From contig JBIQLG010000017.1 in NCBI GenBank assembly GCA_044464485.1, positions 1-29,106 on the forward strand: a stretch of DNA of 29,106 bases. Reading direction: 5' to 3'. The first letter of the stretch is position 1. The number at the start of each line of letters is the position of its first letter. The translations under genes and the position numbers were made by a program. Positions 23,373-29,106 of the stretch are shown one piece after another. This DNA comes from Terrimesophilobacter sp044464485 (GTDB taxonomy: Bacteria; Actinomycetota; Actinomycetes; Actinomycetales; Microbacteriaceae). Under the pieces are notes generated by a model. The model ran no database searches, was not told the origin of the DNA, and saw only the letters and a list, made by a program, of their open reading frames with translations.

Positions 23373-23579
23373 CTAATCCGATGATTCGTTCGAACCTTTG
23401 CCAGCGGACACACCCTTTAGCGCGCGTTCAACGGCGGCTCTATCCCCCGCACCTGGGTTCCATCCAGACGAGCCGCGTGCACCCTCCGCGTAGTAACCAG
23501 TGCCCCAATTTGCGGCTGAAACGTGCACAGTGGTTGTTTCCCTTGCGGGGGCACCTTGACTAGTTGAAGCTAAAGTCAT
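23373..23579 (-). CDS. Small protein (68 aa), unknown function
   Basis: A 68-residue polar protein rich in Ala, Gly, Ser and Thr (ETTTVHVSAANWGTGYYAEGARGSSGWNPG). It has no transmembrane helix or signal peptide and no recognised domain. A strong GGAGG ribosome site sits seven bases before the ATG at 23579, and the gene starts 18 bases after the 544-residue membrane protein gene, so the two almost certainly form one operon. The good ribosome site and the tight spacing support a real gene. It may be a partner of the membrane protein. Confidence 0.65.
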   Translation of the reverse strand: MTLASTSQGAPARETTTVHVSAANWGTGYYAEGARGSSGWNPGAGDRAAVERALKGVSAGKGSNESSD

Positions 23580-23597
23580 GTTTATCCTCCACGGATC

Positions 23598-25232
23598 TCA
23601 AGCTACCTCATCACCGTGTTTTGCTAACCGATTCTCGATGGCGATTCGTAAGAACCACGAAAATGTTCCGACCAATGCCAAAGCCAGTGCGAAAGTAGAT
23701 AGAAGAATCCAAACTGTAGCAGACGCTGACCAAAATTCTCTAGGAACTACAGCCGCAGCAAAAGCCGCCAGAGAAACCGTGATCGTGCCGATAGTCAAGA
23801 GTCTCGAAAGTAGTGACGGGTGCATGTGAGTTCGAGCAACCTCACCCCGGGTCCACGTCGCGACTGCGATCGGGACTGCCAAAAGTGCCGGCAACAATGT
23901 CGACATCACCGGGAGTTGGCCAACTTGAATTGAGTGAATCTGCTGAAGAGCCAACATCCCGACCACAATCGCCGCAGCCCACCCAGCGGCAGCAGTGGAT
24001 GCAAAACTGCCCGGCGCGCGTTCAAAAAACTGAGTGGAAAAGACAACTTCGCTTGGGTGATCAAGCCATTGGACGTATAGATGAGCCCGCCGTTGACCTC
24101 TTCGCGGCTGGGTTTGAGCGCGTATATCAAGCTGCTCTACCGGTGGCTCCGTCCCTTGCCGTGCAAGGTAGGTCCCAGTCGGCCCGGCTACCTGCAGGTG
24201 GTAGCTCCGCGTTCTACCGGCATTAGGGATAGGAATAAATAGTCTATTGAGCCTCACTCCCAGAGCAAGCCGCATCCAGTCTGCCAATTTGGTCCACCAC
24301 TGGTCGCCCCCCAATGAACGCAATGGCGGAATAATTCGGTATTCCAAGCGAAACCGAAAGGTGGAAGGCCAATTCCTCTTTGACACCTTTGTGAGCGGGA
24401 TTGGCACACAGACCGGATGGTGACGACACAGCTGCGAGATTAGAGCGATTGCTGTATTCAGCGAATCCTCATCCAGTGTCGGCGGGCCAAGCTGGCTAAT
24501 TCGGTTCTCGAGCGCTTCTAGAGCCATGTCGTCAAGAGGACCATTTGCGCCTATTGCATCTAGAACCTCCTTCTCCAATGTGCCCAGGTAACGCTTGTAA
24601 AGAGTCTCACCTGCTGCTCGAAACAGTGCTCGAATGATTGCAGCCGAGTAACAAAGTACGTCGCGTGATGAAATCGTCGAGACGCGTGTACTTTCGCCCG
24701 TATACACGCGCAAACCATCCTGAAGCGGACCTTTTACGAACAAAAATAGCGGCACAACAAAGTCATGAGCCACTGAATTTGAACGGTCTGAATCGTCGAT
24801 CGATTCGGGGGCCGGCAAATTTGGTAGGCGAACGGTATATGTGGATTTGATCAAAAGTGATCGATGGAACGGCTCCGCTTGTTCTGAGATCCGCTCAAAC
24901 ACTTTTCGCGGATAGACAATTGCGTCGATGAAGGACATTGCCTGCTCAACATTTAATAGGCCATTTCCGTCACTACGGAAGAACTGTTCGATGTCATGTA
25001 GGTCCAGCGAATCTGCAATGTTGGATTTCTTCGAGAGCAGGCTGTTTCGAGTGTGGACCCTGAAAGTCACCAGCGTGTACGCGGTGACAGAGGCAACGGT
25101 GACGACGAGCAAGGCAATTATCTCGAATATCGACCTGAACATTTCAAACAGCAAGCCAAAATAGAGCGACGCTGCCGCAACAAGAGCAATGGCGATAAAC
25201 GCCAGGCGGCGCGCTGTTTGATTCCCCGCCAT
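23598..25232 (-). CDS. Membrane protein with large cytoplasmic domain, unknown function
   Basis: A 544-residue protein. Two transmembrane helices lie at about 9-28 and 34-56, a soluble domain of about 350 residues follows (57-410), and four C-terminal helices lie at about 422-440, 447-467, 483-502 and 508-532. The middle domain contains helical segments and a later beta-rich part (RTRSYHLQVAGPTGTYLARQG). No catalytic motif was recognised. The ATG at 25232 has GGAG six bases upstream. It is followed after 18 bases by the 68-residue gene. Lower GC content and placement beside the GHKL/methylase/SRA-HNH genes suggest it came with the island; a defence effector or membrane sensor is possible but not shown. 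Confidence 0.7.
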   Translation of the reverse strand: MAGNQTARRLAFIAIALVAAASLYFGLLFEMFRSIFEIIALLVVTVASVTAYTLVTFRVHTRNSLLSKKSNIADSLDLHDIEQFFRSDGNGLLNVEQAMSFIDAIVYPRKVFERISEQAEPFHRSLLIKSTYTVRLPNLPAPESIDDSDRSNSVAHDFVVPLFLFVKGPLQDGLRVYTGESTRVSTISSRDVLCYSAAIIRALFRAAGETLYKRYLGTLEKEVLDAIGANGPLDDMALEALENRISQLGPPTLDEDSLNTAIALISQLCRHHPVCVPIPLTKVSKRNWPSTFRFRLEYRIIPPLRSLGGDQWWTKLADWMRLALGVRLNRLFIPIPNAGRTRSYHLQVAGPTGTYLARQGTEPPVEQLDIRAQTQPRRGQRRAHLYVQWLDHPSEVVFSTQFFERAPGSFASTAAAGWAAAIVVGMLALQQIHSIQVGQLPVMSTLLPALLAVPIAVATWTRGEVARTHMHPSLLSRLLTIGTITVSLAAFAAAVVPREFWSASATVWILLSTFALALALVGTFSWFLRIAIENRLAKHGDEVA

Positions 25233-25431
25233 GAACGCTCCAATTCCGATCGATTACTGACTTCGGCTCAAACAGTATCGATCTTCACGTCGAATTACTC
25301 CTCCTGCCCAGGCGTAAGGCTAGTATCCCGTCTGTCACCTTCACCTTGTGTCCCACAAAAATATTCCCGAAACGGCAATTGGCAAATGGTTGCTTCTACG
25401 ACCTTTCACATGTACAAACCATGCCGACACC

Positions 25432-25452
25432 CCCTCCGAGAGCCTCAGGGAA
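25432..25452. repeat. Half copy of the intergenic repeat at the 3' end of the MDR gene
   Basis: The plus strand reads CCTCCGAGAGCCTCAGGGA. The CCCTGAGG part on the minus strand carries the TGA stop codon of the MDR oxidoreductase. It is a reduced form (short CGAGAGCCTCAGGGA) that also occurs next to the mfd stop at 28278-28293. Confidence 0.65.
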
Positions 25453-26416
25453 CCACAACAACTTTCCCCATCGCGCGCCCGGCCTCAAGGTGCCGGATGG
25501 CATCCGCAACACCGCTGAGAGGGAACGTGCGCTCGATCGGCACGGTGACCGCGCCCGAGGTGAGCAGGTCGCGCATGATGGCCAGGTCATCCGGGGTTTC
25601 GACCGCCACGAGGGTGATGGTTTTGGAGCGCACGAAAGGCCCGAGCACAGCGGCACGCAGGCTTCGGCCCAACAAGCCGAGGAACGCGTTTCCGCCCTCC
25701 GCACCCACAATCACGAGTCGGCCCTTGGGCACGAGACGCTTCCACAACACATCCAGCGTGCGACCGCCCGCCGTGTCGATGATCGCCTCGTAGCTGCCCA
25801 AAAGTCGGGACTTCTTGTAGTCGATCACGTCATCCGCGCCCAGCGAGCGCACCAGGGCGACCTTCGCCGTACTGCACACACCCGTCACCGTCGCACCGAA
25901 ATGCTTCGCCAATTGCACCGTCATACTGCCGACGCCGCCAGCCGCTCCGATCACGAGGATGCGCTGCCCGCCGAGCGCATCGAGCGAGACATTGCCGGCG
26001 CGCAACGCCTGCAGCGCCGTGTACCCGACCATCGAAACCGCAGCCGCCTGCTCAAACGAAACACCCTCGGGCTTCGGAAGCAACCGCTTCACCCGGGCCG
26101 TCGCGAACTCTGCGAATGCGCCGCGCGCAGAACCGAACACTTCATCGCCCGGGACGAACTGCGTCACCCTGGAGCCGACCTCCTCCACGACGCCCGCAAC
26201 ATCCGAACCGCGGATGCGCTGCTTCGGCCGCTTGAAGCCGACACCGAACAGCCGCATGATCGTGGGCTTGCCCGCCATCATGTGCCAGTCCGCCATGTTC
26301 ACGCCAGCCGCCTTCACCCGCACGAGCACCTCGTCCTCGCTTGGGGTCGGCCCCTCAACGTCACGCAGCTCGAGCACATCCGCCGAACCGTACTTATCTT
26401 GAACTACCGCCTTCAC
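25445..26416 (-). CDS. Zinc-free MDR family NAD(P)H:quinone oxidoreductase-like enzyme
   Basis: A 323-residue medium-chain dehydrogenase/reductase. The N-terminal GroES-like catalytic domain reads VLVRVKAAGVNMADWHMMAGK ... RIRGSDVAGVVEEVG, without the zinc-ligand cysteines and histidine of alcohol dehydrogenases, so a quinone or enone reductase is likely. The nucleotide-binding motif VIGAAGGVGS lies near residue 150, and DDVIDY near 205. The C-terminus ends at MGKVVVVP. The GTG at 26416 overlaps the stop of the XRE regulator gene (GTGA). The longer open frame upstream is in the regulator region and is rejected. It is the third gene of an operon with a membrane protein and the XRE protein. Confidence 0.9.
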   Translation of the reverse strand: MKAVVQDKYGSADVLELRDVEGPTPSEDEVLVRVKAAGVNMADWHMMAGKPTIMRLFGVGFKRPKQRIRGSDVAGVVEEVGSRVTQFVPGDEVFGSARGAFAEFATARVKRLLPKPEGVSFEQAAAVSMVGYTALQALRAGNVSLDALGGQRILVIGAAGGVGSMTVQLAKHFGATVTGVCSTAKVALVRSLGADDVIDYKKSRLLGSYEAIIDTAGGRTLDVLWKRLVPKGRLVIVGAEGGNAFLGLLGRSLRAAVLGPFVRSKTITLVAVETPDDLAIMRDLLTSGAVTVPIERTFPLSGVADAIRHLEAGRAMGKVVVVP

Positions 26417-26631
26417 TTGCCTGCCTCCCTGGCATCCGGGTACTGGAACACATCGTCCAGGGGAACCCCGAACACCTGCGCAATCTGGAACGCCACCTCC
26501 AGGGTCGGCGAATACTTGCCCTGCTCGATCGCAATAATCGTCTGCCGGGTCAACCCGACACGCTCCGCCAACTCCGCCTGCGTCAACTCGCCGTGAGCAA
26601 ACCGCAGGGACCGGATGTTGTTGGTCACCAT
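26413..26631 (-). CDS. XRE family helix-turn-helix regulator
   Basis: A 72-residue Cro/CI-type regulator consisting of little more than the HTH domain (LTQAELAERVGLTRQTIIAIEQGKYSPTLEVAFQIAQVFGVPLDDVF). It matches the short YgzD-like XRE proteins that are usually linked to a small membrane protein, as here. The ATG at 26631 is used; GTG codons at 26643 and 26646 are alternatives and would overlap or abut the stop of the upstream membrane protein gene. It probably binds the palindrome in the operon promoter near 27103-27120. Confidence 0.88.
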   Translation of the reverse strand: MVTNNIRSLRFAHGELTQAELAERVGLTRQTIIAIEQGKYSPTLEVAFQIAQVFGVPLDDVFQYPDAREAGK

Positions 26632-26639
26632 CGTCGGCT

Positions 26640-27065
26640 TCACCACCGCGGGAACCCTCCCCGGTAGGCAACGACCTTCGCCACCGTCGCGACGACGGCC
26701 GAAAGCATGAAGCCGAGGTAGATCACGTTTGCGATCCAGAACAGGTCCCACTCGAGCATCGCCATGATCATCGCGGCGACCGCCCCCGCACTGACAAACC
26801 CGCTGCCGACGAAGTCGCCGAACCGGGAAATCTCCTTGTCGCGGGCATCCTTCTTGCCGGCCTCTCTCGGCCAGATCGCGGCCACCAGGATGTGCAAGAT
26901 GATGGTTGCCACAATCGCACCGATGATCGTCCACACCATCGGCCACGCGTACGCGACCTCCTGGATCGGGCCATCCGCGAGCGAGAAGATCGTGCTGAGG
27001 TAAATCCCATACGTGGCCACCGCCACAACGCCCATGATCCAGACGCTCTTTTCTTCCGAAGTCAT
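26640..27065 (-). CDS. Four-helix small membrane protein
   Basis: A 141-residue integral membrane protein with four predicted helices (about 8-28, 40-65, 88-108, 112-133) and a charged loop (REAGKKDARDKEISRFGD) between helices two and three. Proteins of this shape are frequent partners of short XRE regulators in actinobacteria and firmicutes; the function is unknown. The ATG at 27065 follows a clear GGAGGA ribosome site. It is the first gene of the operon with the XRE regulator and the MDR oxidoreductase, under a well-formed promoter. Confidence 0.85.
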   Translation of the reverse strand: MTSEEKSVWIMGVVAVATYGIYLSTIFSLADGPIQEVAYAWPMVWTIIGAIVATIILHILVAAIWPREAGKKDARDKEISRFGDFVGSGFVSAGAVAAMIMAMLEWDLFWIANVIYLGFMLSAVVATVAKVVAYRGGFPRW

Positions 27066-27088
27066 TCAGTCCTCCATGTATGATTTAT

Positions 27089-27129
27089 TTGACATTGAAG
27101 ACTGTAAAGGATTATTTACATGATGTCAA
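27089..27129 (-). promoter_or_regulatory. Promoter and nested palindromes of the membrane protein-XRE-MDR operon
   Basis: On the minus strand, TTGACA (27129-27124), a 17-base spacer and TACAGT (27106-27101) form a near-consensus promoter. The spacer and -10 contain TGTAAA-GGATTA-TTTACA (27103-27120, plus strand), and the wider region has TTGACAT/ATGTCAA arms at 27089-27095 and 27123-27129. The TGTAAA palindrome is well placed for repression by the XRE protein of the operon. Confidence 0.7.
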
Positions 27130-27193
27130 GCTTTGCTGACTTGTCGGTGAGGCGGTGCAGGATGGATGCAGCCCATTTCGCACGGAGGATCGC

Positions 27194-27814
27194 GTGGACA
27201 CGTTCGACATCAAGAAAGAGCGCAAAGACCTGTACGCACCGCGGCCGGGCGAGTTCGCGATCGTCGACGTGCCGCAAATGTCGTTCCTCATGGTCGACGG
27301 GCGCGGCAACCCCAACACCGCGGCTGCCTACCGCGACGCCGTCGAGGCGCTCTACTCGCTGTCGTACGCGATCCGGTTCGCCGCCAAAAATGAACTTGGC
27401 CGGGTGCACGTCGTCGCGCCGCTCGAAGGACTGTGGTGGGCGGATGACATGGGCGCCTTCTCGGCACGCATGAACGACGACTGGTCGTGGACGATGATGA
27501 TCCACCAGCCGGAGTGGATCACGTCAGAGCTCGTGAAGTCGGCGCGCGCGACGGCTGCGAAGAAGAAAGAACTGCCTGCGCTGGAGCATGTGCGGTTCGA
27601 ACGATTTGCGGAGGGTCTCAGCGTGCAGACGCTGCACGTCGGCTCCTACGACGACGAAGCGCCGGTGATCGCGCGGATGCACCAAGAGTTCCTGCCCGCA
27701 CACAACCTCACCCTGCGCGGCAAACACCACGAGATCTACCTGAGCGACCCGCGCAAAGTCGACGCCGCGAAACTCAAGACGGTGCTGCGGCAGCCGGTTG
27801 CTGCCGCATCGTGA
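27194..27814 (+). CDS. GyrI-like small-molecule-binding domain protein
   Basis: A 206-residue cytoplasmic protein of the GyrI-like/SOUL-type ligand-binding group. Features include YAPRPGEFAIVDVPQMSFLMVDGRGNPN near the N-terminus, GLWWADD in the centre, LSVQTLHVGSYDDEAPVIARMHQEF and GKHHEIYLSDPRKV near the end. This group often binds hydrophobic compounds or acts as stand-alone drug sensor. There is no DNA-binding domain. The GTG at 27194 is chosen because GGAGG lies five bases upstream; the earlier frame from 27155 has no ribosome site. It is transcribed away from the XRE operon, with about 130 bases between the start codons that contain the XRE promoter palindromes. Confidence 0.85.
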   Translation: MDTFDIKKERKDLYAPRPGEFAIVDVPQMSFLMVDGRGNPNTAAAYRDAVEALYSLSYAIRFAAKNELGRVHVVAPLEGLWWADDMGAFSARMNDDWSWTMMIHQPEWITSELVKSARATAAKKKELPALEHVRFERFAEGLSVQTLHVGSYDDEAPVIARMHQEFLPAHNLTLRGKHHEIYLSDPRKVDAAKLKTVLRQPVAAAS

Positions 27815-27821
27815 GAGACGC

Positions 27822-28049
27822 CTACGGTGCCGGCGGCGCGACCGCCTGCTGCTGCACCGCCTGCGGCGCGTGCTTGCTCCCATAGTGGAACTCGCGCATC
27901 CCGCGACGCACAGCCCTCCAGATGATCGTGTACTGAATCCAGATCGTAATGAGGATGACGATGACCGTGAACACGAGCCAAATGACGAAGGCAAGGATTC
28001 CGAGGCCAGCGAACATGCCGAAATCGATTTGAGGGTTGTTTGGGTCCAT
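27822..28049 (-). CDS. Small single-pass membrane protein, unknown function
   Basis: A 75-residue protein, MDPNNPQIDFGMF, then one long hydrophobic helix at about 12-42 (possibly two short ones), a basic WRAVRRGMREFHYG segment and a Gln/Ala/Pro-rich tail. No family was recognised. The ATG at 28049 is preferred over 28085 because the first 12 residues of the longer form are not membrane-protein-like; neither has a strong ribosome site. Its stop is 7 bases from that of the GyrI-like gene, convergently. Confidence 0.65.
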   Translation of the reverse strand: MDPNNPQIDFGMFAGLGILAFVIWLVFTVIVILITIWIQYTIIWRAVRRGMREFHYGSKHAPQAVQQQAVAPPAP

Positions 28050-28103
28050 GAGGTCACCATAGCGACAAGCATCCGCTGCCGCCATACGGATTTTTGACGT
28101 GCA

Positions 28104-28297
28104 CCCTTCGAGACGATCGCTACGCGATCCCTCAGGGAACGGGCATCATCACTACGCGATCCCTCAGGGAGCAGGTTATCGAGTTGCACCCTTCGAGACG
28201 ATCGCTTCGCGATCCCTCAGGGAGCAGGCATTATCGCTACGCGATCCCTCAGGGAGCGGGTTATCGAGTTGCTCCCTTCGAGAGCCTCAGGGAGCGG
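28104..28297. repeat. Array of intergenic palindromic repeats after mfd
   Basis: Four or more copies occur in 190 bases. Full units CCCTTCGAGA-CGATCGCTACGCGAT-CCCTCAGGGA lie at 28104-28138 and 28189-28225 (TTCG variant), with reduced copies at 28151-28172, 28233-28255 and 28273-28297. Each full unit has an inner palindrome ATCGC-TACG/TTCG-GCGAT-like hairpin. A longer period of about 85 bases is seen through the repeated GGTTATCGAGTTGC. The last CCTCAGGGA provides the mfd stop codon. Confidence 0.85.
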
Positions 28298-29106
28298 TTG
28301 CTGGCACCGGTTCCGGGTAGATCGCGGCGAGGAGCTTCGCAGCCCAGTCGATGAGGGCGGCGTCATCCGGCAGGTCCGGCAGCGGCACCATGACCGTGCG
28401 CGTCTGCGCCAGATACCGCGAGCCCGGATACATGCGCTGCAAACGCGCCTGAACCGAATCCGGCAACTCCGGCCCCACGATACGCACCTTGCCCGCCGCG
28501 TTCACAAACTCCGACAACCCCGCCTTCTGCGCCAACCGCCTCAGCCGCGACACCGCAATCAGGTTCTCCACCTGCGCGGGCGGCGGACCGTAGCGGTCGG
28601 CAAGCTCCTCGAGCACCGCATCCAACTGTTCGGGCGCGGATGCCAGCCCGCTCGCCGCCGACAACTTTTGGTACGCCTCCAGCCGCAGCCGCTCGCTCTC
28701 CACGTATTCTTCCGGGATGTGCGCATCCACCGGCAACTCGAGGCGCAACTCGGTCTGCCCCTCCGCGACGTCGCCACGGAAGTCGCTCACCGCCTCACCG
28801 ATCATCCGCAAATACAGGTCGAAGCCGACGCCCGCAATGTGCCCGGACTGCTCGCCGCCGAGCAGGTTGCCGGCGCCGCGAATCTCCAAGTCCTTGAGCG
28901 CGATCTGCATCCCGCCGCCCAGCTCATTGTTCGCCGCGATCGTCGCGAGCCGGTCGAGCGCGGTCTCGCTCAGCGGCTTGTTCTCGTCGTACAGGAAGTA
29001 CGCGTACGCACGCTCACGCCCACGCCCCACCCGCCCGCGGATCTGGTGCAACTGGCTCAGCCCGTACTTGTCCGCGCGGTCGATGATGAGCGTGTTCGCG
29101 TTCGTG
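28287..29106 (-). CDS. mfd: Transcription-repair coupling factor Mfd, C-terminal part
   Basis: The last 272 residues of Mfd, the ATPase that dislodges RNA polymerase stalled at DNA lesions and recruits UvrA. Visible are the end of the helicase domain (NTLIIDRADKYGLSQLHQIRGRVGRG, motif VI QxxGRxGR), the post-helicase segment (NNELGGGMQIALKDLEIRGAGNLLGGEQSGHI) and the TRCF C-terminal domain (ELPVDAHIPEEYV ... LADRYGPPP ... LRRLAQKAGL). The N-terminal portion lies beyond the right edge. The TGA stop is inside a CCCTGAGG repeat element, so the final residues (PATAP) may have been set by repeat insertion. Confidence 0.96.
   Translation of the reverse strand, partial: TNANTLIIDRADKYGLSQLHQIRGRVGRGRERAYAYFLYDENKPLSETALDRLATIAANNELGGGMQIALKDLEIRGAGNLLGGEQSGHIAGVGFDLYLRMIGEAVSDFRGDVAEGQTELRLELPVDAHIPEEYVESERLRLEAYQKLSAASGLASAPEQLDAVLEELADRYGPPPAQVENLIAVSRLRRLAQKAGLSEFVNAAGKVRIVGPELPDSVQARLQRMYPGSRYLAQTRTVMVPLPDLPDDAALIDWAAKLLAAIYPEPVPATAP

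Larger units (their letters stand above)
17020..25260. mobile_element. Probable imported defence island
   Basis: A block of lower-GC genes (RHH regulator, GHKL ATPase, DNA methyltransferase, SRA-HNH endonuclease, Nudix, 68-residue protein, membrane protein) between GC-rich flanks. It contains TTA codons and none of the intergenic repeats that occur on both sides. No integrase, transposase or terminal repeat was seen, so the means of transfer is unknown and the borders are approximate. Confidence 0.6.

Noticed and set aside
23152..23376. Small plus-strand ORF (MTSNHAAPGTT...)
   Set aside because: It has no ribosome site and an Arg/Ser/Gly-rich composition without a domain, and lies between two minus-strand genes; not supported as a gene.
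26417..26671. 85-codon N-terminal extension of the MDR oxidoreductase
   Set aside because: It lies in another frame across the XRE regulator; the GTG at 26416 overlaps the regulator stop and begins the GroES-like domain.
27524..28189. 221-codon minus-strand frame across the GyrI-like gene
   Set aside because: It is a shadow frame, rich in Ser and Arg, running antisense to the GyrI-like gene and through the repeat array.

Overview
The window is about 29 kb of high-GC DNA. Gene order, GTG/TTG start use, and ATGA or GTGA stop-start overlaps suggest a Gram-positive actinobacterium, most likely Microbacteriaceae. This placement rests on family knowledge and gene order only.

Left part (1-11.1 kb), nearly all on the minus strand, is conserved chromosomal backbone. 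It holds an MFS transporter (cut by the window edge) coupled to a TetR regulator, tRNA-Leu(UAA) with a partial second copy of its 3' end, and type II NADH dehydrogenase (ndh). Then come a membrane-anchored S8 protease, a DUF501 protein, an FtsB/DivIC division protein, enolase (eno), histidyl-tRNA synthetase (hisS), a second TetR with a clear operator, a ferritin with an IdeR/DtxR-like iron box, and MazG. The protease, DUF501 and FtsB genes are joined by 4-base overlaps.

Middle (11.2-16.7 kb) is accessory but still GC-rich. It has a membrane-anchored alpha/beta hydrolase, a SAM methyltransferase whose N-terminus appears split off by a frameshift, a CPBP-family membrane protease, a Phd/VapC toxin-antitoxin pair with a palindromic operator, and a TetR gene divergent from an FAD oxidoreductase with an operator between them.

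The most interesting segment (17.0-25.2 kb) has visibly lower GC and lacks the intergenic repeat found elsewhere. It looks like an imported defence island. A small ribbon-helix-helix/winged-helix protein is coupled to an 803-residue GHKL (Hsp90/MutL/MORC-like) ATPase. A TSPPY-type DNA methyltransferase overlaps the ATPase tail to tail, and an SRA-HNH endonuclease of the modification-dependent type follows. A Nudix hydrolase, a 68-residue protein and a 544-residue membrane protein complete the segment. A cluster of TTGCAA palindromes precedes the first gene and probably serves for autoregulation.

Right part (25.4-29.1 kb) returns to backbone-like sequence: an operon of a four-helix membrane protein, an XRE regulator and a zinc-free MDR oxidoreductase behind one palindromic promoter, then a GyrI-like protein, a small membrane protein and the 3' end of mfd. 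A palindromic intergenic repeat with CCCTTCGAGA and CCTCAGGGA ends recurs at the 3' ends of eno, hisS, mazG, the MDR gene and mfd, and in two cases supplies the stop codon. In many actinobacteria mazG and mfd lie close together, so the 17 kb between them may be a site of accessory gene gain.
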